Origin: Halichondria panicea
Taxonomy: Eukaryota; Porifera; Demospongiae; Suberitida; Halichondriidae
DNA: 64,000 nucleotides
Reading direction: 5' to 3'
Assembly: GCF_963675165.1 (NCBI RefSeq)
Contig: NC_087379.1
Span: 6,658,839-6,722,838, forward strand
Numbering within the stretch: the stretch's first letter is position 1; every line of letters starts with the position of its first letter. Below, piece by piece: positions 1 to 13,065 of this stretch. The notes under the pieces were generated by a model. It was not told the DNA's origin. It searched no databases and worked only from the letters and a program-made list of their open reading frames with translations. The position numbers were made by a program, and so were the translations under genes.

Positions 1-30
1 GTGTGTGTGTGTGTGTGTGTGGGGGGGGGT
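1..30. repeat. GT microsatellite and poly-G at window edge
   Basis: Ten GT dinucleotides run into a G tract. The stretch is in non-coding sequence 3' of the last visible ankyrin exon on the minus strand. Nothing else recognisable was seen between here and 278. Confidence 0.9.
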
Positions 31-278
31 GGGCACATGTAACAGTATTCATGCTTGTTTGGGTGTGTGTAATATTGAAACTGTAGTTTGCACTCCATAC
101 AGTTAATGGACAGTATTGAGCTTATGATCTTAAATTGTCAAAATAGCAAAATACTCGTAAAAAAGAATGTTTATTCGATGTACATATAATAATGTATGCA
201 CTATTTAATTATTCGGCACAATAAACTAAAACACCATCATGATCATGCAGTGTGTGCATTATTGAGGTATGGACTCAC

Positions 279-3200
279 ATGTGATTCAGTAGCTTCTTCA
301 AGGAGCTTTATTGTTGAAGGGTTAGAGTAATGTGAACTCTTGGCCTCCATCAGAGCAGTCTGTCCACGCTGTGATGATGATCATATGAAGGGATGAGATG
401 TACATTGTAAGAGGTAAAGTGGTGTAATGCGTATGACATGTACTTTGCTGACAGAGCAATACTGGCAACGGTAATTGCATATTAAGAGGTCGGGTATTTC
501 TGTTTAGGTACAAATGACAGCTCTGTTCAGTCATTAACTAGTGTAAGAGGTATAGGTGTACAGTACATGTAAAGCTGTTTGTTAAGTATAACTATGCAAC
601 TATATGTACTCTATAAAGTGCATGTGCTCACATTATCAGTGCAGAAAGGGGAAGCCCCTGATGAGAGAAGCTCCTTCACAGTATCTTCACGTCCCCAGTA
701 GGCTGCTACCATGAGTGGAGTGTCCCCATCCTGCAAGAGTGGAGACAGTGACAACATAATATGAATGTACATTGAACAATACAGACATTCACTGCTCTAC
801 ATTTCCAACCACATCCTACAGTGAGAACACAAGCATAACAGTCATACGTATTAAGCCAGCTAGTACAGTACATGTAAATAAACCGGCTAGTACGTCAGTT
901 TAAAGCACTAAAATCCACAGGGAAATGTAATTGTCAGCACATGTAAGTTCATAATACATTGTACAGTACATCTACAACTGCATGTATATACTTAGCCTCG
1001 TTCTCCCAGGCCGAGTTGTCTCTAAAATAATGCTAGGACATCAACTAGGCCTGAGATAGATTGTATCTGGTATAATTATTGTTATAATTATTGTCCATAA
1101 TGAAAATACAGCTAGAGAAAATTAATGACAAAGAAATATGATATTAGCCCGAGTGCACGTGTCATAACTAGTTTATAACCCTAGCAACACAAAATACACC
1201 TATGCTATATGTCCAGGTAGATCGAGCTAATGGCTTCCAAGTTCATTGTCTGCAGCAACTGGTAGCACAGTAGGGAACCACACAAAATGTCCCTTCCTTC
1301 ACACTGGAGTTGATAGCTTGGACCTGACGCTCATTGAGGGGGGCCTCTTGTTTGACACAACTTGATAGCTACCACCTAGATCTAATACCTAGTTAGCTAG
1401 TTAGCTAGGTTAGCTTTCTTCAAGAGATGATTTGTAACACGGAGCTATATTTGTGATGACGGCAGCTTTTACAGAGAAATCATTGAATCCTAACGAATTG
1501 AAACCACGCCGATATGCAATCTTCCCCAGGCCTAGTTGCACTACCTAGCGTCATTTTAGAGACACCTCGGCCTGAGAACGAGGCTAGTATAATTATACTG
1601 TATAATGTATCACTATATATATTAGATTTTCAAAAATGCCGGTAATACTTAGTGTACAATATGCAAGAAAATGCAGTTTGTTAACTTATAAACACAAATA
1701 AATATATCTTATAGGCAAAACATAATAAGGGTTTTAATTTTTAATTCAAAATGCCGACAACGTCCATAATTGTAAGTACATGCATGGTCACGAACATGCT
1801 GCCTATAGTACGGTGAGGTACACACATAGTAGGCTCGAGGCTACGGAAATTCGTTATAGTTATAACACGGGCACCAGGGATGTATGGAATATATTGCACT
1901 GAAGCACGAGGGCGTAAGCCCCGAGCGCTGAGTGCAATATATATATTCCATGCATCCCGAGTGCACGTGTAATAACTAGTTTATATCCCGAGGGCATAGC
2001 AACATAACACTGTCTTAGTAACACAATATAAACTGCACAAAAAGATGACAAAGACAACTCTAGACACAGCTCCATCTCTTCTCTCTCCTTGACGCCAGTA
2101 TATGCAGCGTATAAGATTGGCATGACAGACGAATGGCTTGACACAAAATTATTGTAGTTCCAACGCTGAAACCACTGCAAAACAGCCCCACCCCACTTCT
2201 GGTGCTGCAAAACAGCCCCACCCCTCTACTGCTGCAAAGAAACAGCCCCAGCCCATTTACTGCTGCGAAGAAACAGCCACACCCCACTATACTACTCAGT
2301 GTAACTGCTGCTCGAACAGCCCCGGCCCCCTCCACTAGCACTATCCTCGGTATCACAACCAAGCCAAAGAAGCTCGCCTCTACACTGCTGCAAAACAGCT
2401 CAAGCCCCCTGCAAAAAGAGCCGCTTCTAGTGCTATGATGAAGCCAGAATTGACCGTGCATCAAGAAGTGGAGAACTAGGCCTAGGATCACAGAATCTTC
2501 ACAAAATGAGCCTGGGACGATTTTAAAACCTGCATGGTTGCAAAGAAACTCCAGCAGTGCTGAACATTCATGCATGGCTGGACTTACTTTGATACTTATT
2601 ATTTCTCGTGATACAATATTTAATTTAATTATGCCAGAGGGGCGTTTCGTGGTCAGTGCAATATGACTTTTCAGCAGTGCAATATGCTTCATATTGCACT
2701 TGGCAACAACATAGCAACGGGATATAATCTATATATATATAGTGTACGTCATTTTAACTACCTAGAAATAATTATATCAGGTGTGTTTTAAATAGAAAAC
2801 CACACTCTGTCTGTCTGTCATGGCTAAAGCAGAGGCTACAGACCTCAACGGTATATAGAGTCATTAGCTAGCCTATAGGTAACTATTCCGTTAGCACTAA
2901 TCCACCCTTCACAAACTTGCTTGGAGATGCTTGGAGACTCTTTTTTGATTTTGTAATATTGAAAACCTCTTCTTATAAAAGTACATTAATATTAGTGAAT
3001 TGCCATAGCCTCAGTTCAATGAAGCTGACCTCAGTTGAATTGACGTAGAGAATTGCCGTAGCCTCGAGCCTACTATGTGTGTACCTCAGGGCCACCGTAC
3101 TATAGACACATCAGTTTAGTATCAGATACTCACCTTGTCAGCCAGGTCCACCACGGCTCCTGAGGAGAGCAGCTCTCGAACACAGTCAGTGTGCCATTCA

Positions 3201-6200
3201 TTGGCTGCCCAATAGAGTGGAGTACGCCCATCCTACAAGAGTGAGAGCATACAGTAACAACACATCTGTGTGATAGACCATAAACAATGTAACGGGATTG
3301 GCAACGAGCATATTGCAACTAGGTTAACAGTCGGTCAATTTCCGAGCAATTAGCCTATAATTATGATCGACCATTTAGCTACTTGCTCGGTCATAGTGTC
3401 CTAGCATGCAAAGATTGAAGGCCAAAGGTCATAGTTATGATGCGCATGCGTACTAAAATAATGATCTCATAACAGCCATGTTCATTGCACAAGAGGAGGC
3501 CTAGATATTTATATAGCTATGTAGCAGAGTGACAAGATGACTAGGTAAGCTTCTATTTTATGTGCTAAGCTTATCTTCCCTAAACCCTCCTTTTTTTTTA
3601 TAGAGATTACTAAGGATATTGCTTGGGTAATTTAGTGTCTGACCAATATCACCTGATGGCAAAACAAAATGTACTTTGCTAGGACAACTTGTCAGGACAA
3701 TCAAGATGTGTTATTTATATATGCATGTATATATATCCATGATGCGCTATCATTTTATGACAATGTATACTAGAAAACTGTTTCAAAAGACGCCTCTCCC
3801 TTTATTGCTCACACGCAAACAAATTCTCACATGTCCATGCAGCTACTACATAAAAATAGATCTAACAGGATTGAGCTATTATTGAACCTGCCATAATTAG
3901 ATGGGGTTAGGGGGCGTATTATTGAGATAGAAAATATCTCTGCAATACATTTCCTGCTCTGGCTAGGGGGGCATAAATTCGAAGGGGGCCTATTTTCGGG
4001 TGAGTATACGGTACATGTAAAATAATTCCTAATGATGTAATGGTCACGGTGTAACCTGCCCTTATGAGTGGAGTCCACCCATCCTACAAGAGTGAAAGAG
4101 TTTTGACAACGTGATAGCTAGGCCATAAATATAGGAAAGGAATGAGATTTTCAACGAATAAAAATACATAAAATGCAACTATCCGTGATGCGCGATATCA
4201 GAAAACTGTTTCGAAATGACGCTCCCTTCACTGCTCACACACAAAAAACATTCTCAGACATCCAGTGCAGTGCAAGACACAAGTAAAATTATCACATAAG
4301 TGTACAGTAAACTTGCTAATCAGGACCACTTTAGTCCGAAACATCGCAAATCCGGACAAAATGGCAAACTGAAAAGAGGACGGACTGTTAGTAGAAAGAC
4401 TACTGCGCATGCGCACTCTAGTACTAGATCTATGATACAATGGCCACTGCAAAGAAAACGAAGAGAGACCCACTGTGTTGGAGACAAAGTTGAAAACTAT
4501 TCTAGCTAGCAGCTTTCTTTCTGGCCACAGTAATAGCATAATATAATACACGTGCACAAGTGTCATTGGTAATGAAATCCATAATCACTTATGACATTCA
4601 TGTATTCGGATCGGGTCTGGTCCCGCTCTATTCAGACTAGCGAGGTTCTACTGTACTACAAAACACATCTTCAAAGGAAATACTCAGTATATCTAGATCT
4701 CTAGCTAGCTAGTTTGTTCAGTCTCTTTTACACTATAGAACTGGAACACTAACCGTCAGTAGATCTATGGCCAGCAACTCTTGCCCGTCCAGCAACTATG
4801 TTTAGTTAACAAGAGCTATTATTGAACTAGATGGGGTTATGGGGCGTATTATTGAGATAAAAATACATTTCCTGCTCTGGCTAGGGGAGGGATTATTTTC
4901 GGGTGAGTATAATTATTATACATGTATGGAATTATGTATGTAACTAATTCCTAATGATGTGATGGTCACGAACATGCTACCTATAGACACATCAGTTTAG
5001 TATCAGATACTCACCTTGTTAGCCAGGTCCACCACGGCTCCTGAGGAGAGCAGCTCTCTTACACAGTCGGTGTAATCTCCCATGGCTGCCCAATGGAGTG
5101 GAGTACATCCATCCTACGAGAGAGAGAGTATACAGTAACTTGTGACAACACATCTGTGTGATGGACCATAAATAATGTGGGATTGGCAACGAGCATAAAT
5201 ATCCGTAATGCGCTATCATTTTAGTACTATTTCAAAAAGACGCCCCTCCCTTTACTACTCACGCACAAAAAACATTCTCACATGTCCATGCAGCTACTAC
5301 ATAAAAATAGATCTATTATTGAGCCTGCCATAATTAGATGGGGTTATGGGGCGTATTATTGAGATAGAAAATACCTCTGCAATATACTCTGGCTAGGATG
5401 GGGCGTAAATTCAAAGGGGGCATATTTTCGGGTGAGTACGGTACACGTAAATAATTCCTAATGATGTGATGTCACGAACATGCTGCCTATAGACACATCA
5501 GTTTAGTATCAGATACTCACCTTGTTAGCCAGGTCCACCACGGCTCCTGAGGAGAGCAGCTCTCTTACACAGTCGGTGTAACCTCCCATGGCTGCCCTTA
5601 TGAGTGAAGTGTCCCCATCCTACAAGAGTGAAAGAGTTTTGACAACGTGATAGCTAGGCCATAAATATAGGAAAGAAATACAGAAAACTATTTCAAAAAG
5701 ACGCCCCTCCGTCTGGTCCCGCTCTATTCGTACTAGCGAGGTTCTACTGTACTACAAAACACATCTTCAAAGGAAATTAACTTAGATCTCTAGCTAGCTA
5801 GTTTGTTCAGTCTCTTTTGCACCATAGAACTGGAACACTAACCGTCAGTAGATCTATGGCCAGCAACTCTTGCCCGTCCAGCAACTATGTTTAGTTAACA
5901 AGAGCTATTATTGAACTAGATGGGGTTAGGGGGCGTATTATTGAGATAAAAAATACATTTCTTGCTCTGGCTAGGGGAGGGATTATTTTCGGGTGAGTAT
6001 AATTATTATACATGTATGGAATTATGTATGTAACTAATTCCTAATGATGTGATGGTCACGAACATGCTACCTATAGACACATCAGTTTAGTATCAGATAC
6101 TCACCTCATCAGCCAGGTCCACCACGACTCCTGAGGAGAGCAGCTCACTAATACAGTCAGTGTGACCGAAGCTGGCTGCCACTATGAGTGGAGTGTTCCC

Positions 6201-9200
6201 ACTCTAGAGTGGGAGCATAATTATAATAACTTTTGACAAAACGTCTGTGTACAACCTTTTCACCTCACTTGAAATATCAGTTTAAAAACAAAAAAAGAAA
6301 CATACCACTATTGACCTCAGGTATGTGTACATATAGTAATGGTCAGAGCTGGGCATGCTCACAGTTTCAAATTGTAAATGAATGATTGGTTGTGCAAGAC
6401 CTACATCTATTTTTAGAGCGTTGTATTGATGTGTTTAGCCTTCTTTCGAGTGAATCCTAGGCGTTTAAGTAGACAGTATAATGTGGCAGCACTTTAGATC
6501 TACCAGTAATCTGAAGCAATTGGGTCAGAATTTAGGTAGTCGGCTTTTCACAAATAATTTCAATTCATCGTGAGATCATCTAGACAGTGCTCCCTTGGGC
6601 TGGCTTTATAAGCAGCGACACATCTCCAGTGAATTGAAATCTATCAACAACCCTCGGGCCAAACATGTAGTAGCTTCAGCAACAAACAATCTATCTGCTG
6701 CTTCCCGATGGTACAGCAATTGACAAGCTTTTGCCATACCATTCTCCACCTCAGATATAAGGATTATAGGATTTTGCACAGCCAGGTTCCCCCATTATTA
6801 CTTGCAATCATTTATTTACTGTGAGCATGCCCAGCTCTGACCATTACTATATGTACACATACCTGAGGTCAATTAGTGGTACATTTCTTTTTTGTTTTTA
6901 AAATGTATAATTATATTTCAAGTGAGGTGAAAAGGTTGTAATGTAATGCAACTATTAATGATGTGATATGTTTAGAATGTATATCATCTTTTGCAGCCTC
7001 TACTTAATTGAAAATGCCGGTAATGTGCCGGTAATGTGTGTAATTGAACGTACATGAAACCAAATGATGTGAGACAAATCAGTTTAGTATCAGATCGATA
7101 CTCACCTTGTTAGCCAGGTCCACCACGGCTCCCGAGGAGAGCAGCTCTCTTACACAGTCGGTGTAACCTCCATTGGCTGCCCAATAGAGTGGAGTACACC
7201 CATCCTACAAGAGTGAGAGTATACAGTAACTTGTGACAACACATCGTGTGATAGACCATAAATAATGTGGGATTGGCAACGAGCATAAATATCCGTGATG
7301 CGCTATCATTTTAGAAAACAGTACTATTTCAAAAAGACGCCCCTCCCTTTACTACTCACGCACAAAAAACATTCTCACATGTCCATGCAGCTACTACATA
7401 AAAATAGATCTATTATTGAGCCTGCCATAATTAGATGGGGTTATGGGGCGTATTATTGAGATAGAAAATACCTCTGCAATATACTCTGGCTAGGATGGGG
7501 CGTAAATTCGAAGGGGGCATATTTTCGGGTGAGTACGGTACACGTAAATAATTCCTAATGATGTGATGGTCACGAACATGCTGCCTATAGACACATCAGT
7601 TTAGTATCAGATACTCACCTTGTTAGCCAGGTCCACCACGGCTCCTGAGGAGAGCAGCTCTCTTACACAGACGGTGTAACCTCCCATGGCTGCCCAATAG
7701 AGTGGAGTACACCCATTCTATACAAGAGTGAGAGTATACAGTAACTTGTGACAACACATCTGTACCATAAACAATGTGGGATTGGCAACGAGCATAAATA
7801 TCCGTGATGCCCTATTATTTTAGAAAACAGTACTATTTCAAAAAGACGCCCCTCCCTTTACTGCTCATGCACAAAAAACATTCTCACATGTCCATGCAGC
7901 TACTGCATAAAAATAGATCTAACAGGAGCTATTATTGAGCCTGCCATAATTAGATGGGGTTAGGGGGACGTATTATTGAGATAGAAAATACCTCTGCAAT
8001 ACATTTCCTGCTCTGGCTAGGGGAGGCGTAAATTCGAAGGGGGCATATTTTCGGGTGAGTACGGTACACGTAAATAATTCCTAATGATGTGATGGTCACG
8101 AACATGCTACCTATAGACACATCAGTTTAGTATCAGATACTCACCTTGTTAGCCAGGTCCACCACGGCGCCTGAGGAGAGCAGCTCTCTTACACAGTCGG
8201 TGTAACCTCCCATGGCTGCCCTTATGAGTGAAGTGTCCCCATCCTACAAGAGTGAAAGAGTTTTGACAACGTGATAGCTAGGCCATAAATATAGGAAAGG
8301 AATGAGATTTTCAACGAATAAAAATACATAAAATGCAACTATCCGTGATGCGCGATATCAGAAAACTGTTTCGAAATGACGCTCCCTTCACTGCTCACAC
8401 ACAAAAAACATTCTCAGACATCCAGTGCAGTGCAAGACACAAGTAAATTATCACATAAGTGTACAGTAAACTTGCTAATCAGGACCACTTTAGTCCGAAA
8501 CATCGCAAATCCGGACAAAATGGCAAACTGTTAGTAGAAAGACTACTGCGCATGCGCACTCTAGTACTAGATCTATGATACAATGGCCACTGCAAAGAAA
8601 ACGAAGAGAGCTCACAAGACCTACTGTGTTGGAGACAAACTTGAGATAAAGACTATATTCTAGCTAGCTAGCAGCTTTCTTTCTGACCACAGTAATAGCC
8701 TCATAACACACGTGCACAAGTGTCTTCGATAATGAAATCCATAATCACTTAATGACATTCATGTATTCGGATCGAGTCTGGTCCCGCTCTATTCGTACTA
8801 GCGAGGTTCTACTGTACTACAAAACACATCTTCAAAGGAAATTAACTTAGATCTCTAGCTAGCTAGTTTGTTCAGTCTCTTTTGCACCATAGAACTGGAA
8901 CACTAACCGTCAGTAGATCTGTGGCCAGCAACTCTTGCCCGTCCAGCAACTATGTTTAGTTAACAAGAGCTATTATTGAACTAGATGGGGTTAGGGGGCG
9001 TATTATTGAGATAAAAATACATTTCCTGCTCTGGCTAGGGGAGGGATTATTTTCGGGTGAGTATAATTATTATACATGTATGGAATTATGTATGTAACTA
9101 ATTCCTAATGATGTGATGGTCACGAACATGCTACCTATAGACACATCAGTTTAGTATCAGATACTCACCTCATCAGCTAGGTCCACCACGACTCCTGAGG

Positions 9201-12200
9201 AGAGCAGCTCACTAATACAGTCAGTGTGACCGGAGCTGGCTGCCACTATGAGTGGAGTGTTCCCACTCTAGAGTGGGAGCATAATTATAATAACTTTTGA
9301 CAAAACGTCTGTGTACAACCTTTTTCACCTCACTTGAAATATCAGTTTAAAAACAAAAAAAGAAACATACCACTATTGACCTCAGGTATGTGTACATATA
9401 GTAATGGTCAGAGCTGGGCATGCTCACAGTTTCAAATTGTAAGTGAATGATTGGTTGTGCAAGACCTACATCTATTTTTAGAGCGTTGTATTGATGTGTT
9501 TAGCCTTCTTTCGAGTGAATCCTAGGCGTTTAAGTAGACAGTATAATGTGGCAGCACTTTAGATCTACCAGTAATCTGAAGCAATTGGGTCAGAATTTTA
9601 GGTAGTCGGCTTTTCACAAATAATTTCAATTCATCGTGAGATCATCTAGACAGTGCTCCCTTGGGCTGGCTTTATAAGCAGCGACACATCTCCAGTGAAT
9701 TGAAATCTATCAACAACCCTCGGGCCAAACATGTAGTAGCTTCAGCAACAAACAATCTATCTGCTGCTTCCCGATGGTACAGCAATTGACAAGCTTTTGC
9801 CATACCATTCTCCACCTCAGATATAAGGATTATAGGATTTTGCACAGCCAGGTTCCCCCATTATTACTTGCAATCATTTATTTACTGTGAGCATGCCCAG
9901 CTCTGACCATTACTATATGTACACATACCTGAGGTCAATTAGTGGTACATTTCTTTTTTGTTTTTAAAATGTATAATTATATTTCAAGTGAGGTGAAAGG
10001 TTGTAATGTAATGCAACTATTAATGATGTGATATGTTTAGAATGTATATCATCTTTTGCAGCCTCTACTTAATTGAAAATGCCGGTAATGTGCCGGTAAT
10101 GTGTGTAATTGAACGTACATGAAACCAAATGATGTGAGACAAATCAGTTTAGTATCAGATCGATACTCACCTTGTTAGCCAGGTTCACCACGGCTCCTGA
10201 GGAGAGCAGCTCTCTAATACAGTATGTGTGACCTCCATTGGCTGCCCAATAGAGTGGAGTACACCCATCCTACAAGAGTGAGAGTATACAGTAACTTGTG
10301 ACAACACATCGTGTGATAGACCATAAATAATGTGGGATTGGCAACGAGCATAAATATCCGTGATGCGCTATCATTTTAGAAAACAGTACTATTTCAAAAA
10401 GACGCCCCTCCCTTTACTACTCACGCACAAAAAACATTCTCACATGTCCATGCAGCTACTACATAAAAATAGATCTATTATTGAGCCTGCCATAATTAGA
10501 TGGGGTTATGGGGCGTATTATTGAGATAGAAAATACCTCTGCAATACATTTCCTGCTCTGGCTAGGGAGACGTAAATTCGAAGGCGGCGTATTTTCGGGT
10601 GAGTACGGTACATGTAAATAATTCCTAATGATGTGATGGTCACGAACATGTTGCCTATAGACACATCAGTTTAGTATCAAATACTCACCTTGTCAGCCAG
10701 GTCCACCACGGCTCCTGAGGAGAGCAGCTCTCTAATACAGTCAGTGTGACCTCCACTGGCTGCCCTCTGGAGTGGAGTCCAGTCATCCTACAAGAGTGAG
10801 AGCATACAGTAACTTTTGAAAACACATCTGTGTGATAGACCGTAAAGGAAAGGGATTGGCATAATAGAGAGTGGTTGCATCTGACGTCATCCACCCACGC
10901 ATGAAAGAGTACATAACACTAACTCTAACCTTTCAGCAAACTAGCTCGTAGTTGAGCGACAGCAGATTAAAATCTACACACGACCAAAAATAATACATGT
11001 AGCATAGATTGAAGAGTAGAGGGATCCGGATAGGAAACGGAGTGGTGCACGTGATGATTTACATTGAATCTGCAGTGGAGCCTCGAAAATTATCCGCGTT
11101 ACGAGGCTATTAAGCACATTTTTGCTGGGTAACTCCCAAAGTTGTGTTTCCTCGAGACATCGTCTCTTTCAGCAATTTATAACACGCCTAGTCCATGAAC
11201 CACGTGTAGTACTTGCTAATGACTGACCACACCCAGTAAAAAGAGACTTTCCAATAAAGTTATATGTTCTCAAGGCTGTTTTAGAGCTATTGGAACATAT
11301 AACGTGTAAGCGTGCTGGTTATGACTACTACAATAGGTATAGACCTTGAAATATAAGTGAGTTGCACGGACTAAGCACAGTTACTTGTAGTTTATTATGC
11401 ACTGAGTGTAGAAATAGATATTGTTGTGATGGCCTCGATTAAACCGCAGCGTAGCGCGGATGTTACTCGAGATACCAACCGTTTCCTATCCTTCAATCTA
11501 TGACTGTAGTCACACCAAATTCAATTTTTATGCCTCGAGGCGTAGCCGCACGAGGGATACGGTAAAGCTGACTGTGTGTGTGTGTGTGTGTGTGTGTGTC
11601 TGTTCCAGCTGTAACTGCTCAACGGTTGCAATGCAACGAAAACCAACAGCTTCTATAGGCTTCTAGCCACGTTCTCTTGGATTTTGATTCGTAGATTAGC
11701 AAACTAAAGCTTCTTTCTCAAGTTATGGCTAGTTTGACTCACATTGAAGGCTGTTGCAGTCTCTTCAGAATCTTTCATAGCATCATCTGTTCGCACAAAC
11801 TTTCTATTCAACATATGGGTTAGCCTTGCACTAAAGCTCTAGCTTTTTGTTAGCTACACGAGTAAAAAATATCTGTTAAAACAGCTAGCTAGCTAGCTAT
11901 AGTATAATATATAGCCATTTGTGAAATTGATCTCTTTGGACACACCCTTTAATTATTCCTGTGGATACAAATTTTCCTGTGGATATCCAGGCAGATTCTT
12001 GAGGGCCTGGTAAGCCACAAAACCTACCATATAAAAATGATAACAATAATTTTTATGCATGTACACAAGTCTTTTCTTCTCAAAGATATTATATACACTG
12101 AACTCCAGATCCTGGAAGAATCAATTTTCTTCTTTCTTGAGGTCCTGGTAAGCATATGTAAATAAATAAGTCTTTTCTTCTCGGTGAGTTTATATAGATA

Positions 12201-12720
12201 AGCTAACTTTAATGTAAAATTCATTATAGAAACTAGATCTACTTTAACACTAATACTTTTTGAGCGAAAGCATAACATGGCGAGAGGCATTAGCAAGCGC
12301 ACGCTTGCAACACTCGTCCACAGTTATTCCGGTGACAGAGCACATGCACGGCAACTATCTATCACCACAGTATGGTTCTGAAGTGGTTTGCTCCATCATT
12401 ACTATAAATTATGTAGCCTGAAATACGGCTGTATGGTGACCGACGACCTTACCTTTCATTTAAGATAGACAGACAATATTTGGGGACAAGAATAAAGCAT
12501 GGAATCAAGGGATATCGTACATTCGTATATTATTATTAATTAGCATGACAGTATCAATTAAAAACAGACTTTCACAGCTTCAGCTCTACATACCCACAAA
12601 CCAGCTTACCCTATCCACACTGTTGACATCCTCTCCCCTCCTGATGGCATGTTTTAAAGCACTCAAGTTACCAACCCTGGCAGCATCGTGTATGTTGTCC
12701 ATTTTCTTGGAGAGTGCCAT
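279..12720 (-). CDS. Ankyrin-repeat protein with tandemly duplicated one-repeat exons (3' end outside window)
   Basis: Spliced minus-strand gene. The first exon is 12610-12720: ATG at 12720, 37 codons, start MALSKKMDNIHDAARVG, ending in a GTAAGC donor. The next exons are 10689-10787, 10171-10269, 9169-9267, 8145-8243, 7619-7717, 7106-7204, 6105-6203, 5521-5619, 5015-5113, 3134-3232 and 632-730 (99 nt each, phase 0-0), then 279-368 (90 nt), which ends in a donor and so continues off the left edge. Each 99-nt exon encodes exactly one 33-residue ankyrin repeat. All begin with a DGxTPL-like turn and most end with ELLSSGAVVDLA[DN]K, so the exon ends fall at the repeat boundaries. No signal peptide is visible, so the protein is probably intracellular and interaction-mediating. 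C-terminal domains are unknown. Splicing of every copy into one mRNA is assumed; mutually exclusive or optional use is equally compatible with the phases. Confidence 0.88.
993..1586. mobile_element. Non-autonomous inverted-repeat element (MITE)
   Basis: The ends are inverted copies of each other: TAGCCTCGTTCTC at the left and GAGAACGAGGCTA at the right. The match continues inward for about 60 bp and includes TGTCTCTAAAAT and its complement near the right end. No coding sequence was seen inside. It lies in an ankyrin-gene intron. The target duplication is unclear. Confidence 0.7.
1809..3099. mobile_element. 1.3-kb inverted-repeat element with CTATAG target duplication
   Basis: Terminal sequence TACGGTG at the left and CACCGTA at the right. 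Both ends extend inward with matching GAGGTACACACATAG and GGCTCGAGGCTACGG blocks. CTATAG flanks it at 1803-1808 and 3100-3105. The same intron position in the other tandem ankyrin copies (for example around 4982 and 7586) has a single uninterrupted CCTATAGACACATC, so those copies show the empty site. Inside are a palindromic stretch near 1858-1975 and degenerate CTGCTGCAAAACAGCCCC tandem units at 2150-2420. A 210-codon open frame over the tandem units looks like repeat translation rather than a transposase. Confidence 0.85.
4051..4083 (-). pseudogene. Truncated ankyrin exon relic
   Basis: The first 11 codons of a standard ankyrin exon (DGWTPLIRAGY) follow a good TAG acceptor. The sequence then jumps directly into what is downstream intron in the other copies (TGACCATTACATCATTAGG). 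The rest of the repeat and the donor are deleted, so this copy is probably not spliced. Confidence 0.75.
4305..4653. mobile_element. Tigger/pogo-like MITE, copy 1
   Basis: Left end CAGTAAACTTGCTAATCAGG and right end TTCAGACTAGCGAGGTTCTACTG are imperfect inverted repeats of pogo/Tigger style (CAGTA start), flanked by TA on both sides. No transposase frame was seen. The family assignment rests only on end sequence and TA flanks. Confidence 0.55.
6252..6938. mobile_element. 687-bp MITE with about 115-bp inverted ends, copy 1
   Basis: Left end CAACCTTTTCACCTCACTTG is mirrored by CAAGTGAGGTGAAAAGGTTG at the right. The mirror extends about 115 bp to GGGCATGCTCACAG, with small indels. TA flanks both ends, as expected for Tc1/mariner-type insertion. 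The roughly 440-bp core has no convincing transposase. It lies in an intron between two ankyrin exons. Confidence 0.85.
8464..8814. mobile_element. Tigger/pogo-like MITE, copy 2
   Basis: Nearly identical to the element at 4305-4653 and inside the duplicated intron block, so it was copied with the block rather than inserted separately. A third, left-truncated copy remains at about 5717-5753, where the block suffered a deletion. Confidence 0.6.
9316..10003. mobile_element. 687-bp-type MITE, copy 2
   Basis: Nearly identical over its full length to 6252-6938, including the inverted ends and the TA flanks. Because the flanking introns and exons are also duplicated, this copy arose by segmental duplication. 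Confidence 0.85.
11003..11502. mobile_element. Inverted-repeat element, CATAGATTGAAG family
   Basis: Begins CATAGATTGAAG and ends CTTCAATCTATG, with further mirrored sequence inward (GGATAGGAAACGG and CCGTTTCCTATCC). It lies in the first intron of the ankyrin gene. The element at 40945-41476 has the same termini. No coding sequence was recognised. The target duplication is not clear here. Confidence 0.65.
11573..11599. repeat. TG microsatellite
   Basis: Pure TG dinucleotide run in the first intron of the ankyrin gene. The rest of 10788-12609 has no supported exon. It contains two related stretches with TCTTTTCTTCTC and GTCCTGGTAAGC around 12000-12190. Confidence 0.85.
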
Positions 12721-13065
12721 GCCCCTTAAACGAGCATGTTGGCTTTAATTACAGGATTAGCCACTTCCGGATCCAGGAGCGAGTTTTGAGTATAAAAAGA
12801 GCTGCCCAGGACGCGACCTTTGACCCCGAAAATTTCATTCAAGCCTTAGTAACGAGCTGTTTTTTTCTCTTGCGCAAAAGCGCTCAGAACCCATTCATAC
12901 ACACCGTGAACACTAAAAAAAAATACACAGAAGGGAAGGGAATACATTCCTGGTGGGTTTTCTTCTTTACCAGAATCAAAAAGAAAAAAATAAAATTTAT
13001 GATTATGGCTGACAAATAAATAATGCTTAGAGTACAGTAAAAGGCTATGTCTATTCAGCTCCAGG

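Larger units (their letters stand above)
3890..10285. repeat. Tandem segmental duplications carrying ankyrin exons and their introns
   Basis: Long stretches recur in direct order. The intron sequence after 4084 (GAGATTTTCAACGAATAAAA and onward) recurs after 8244. The block with exons 5521, 6105 and 7106 recurs as the block with exons 8145, 9169 and 10171, including the 687-bp transposon. Relative to the other copies, the 5521-6105 interval lacks about 450 bp (junction near 5710). Each exon is followed on the minus strand by the same conserved intron start containing CTGATACTAAACTGATGTGT. The blocks look recent because intron sequence is conserved as well as exons. Confidence 0.85.

Noticed and set aside
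2060..2692. 210-codon minus-strand frame inside the 1.3-kb element
   Set aside because: Low-complexity translation of degenerate CTGCTGCAAAACAGCCCC repeats, with no transposase-like motif.
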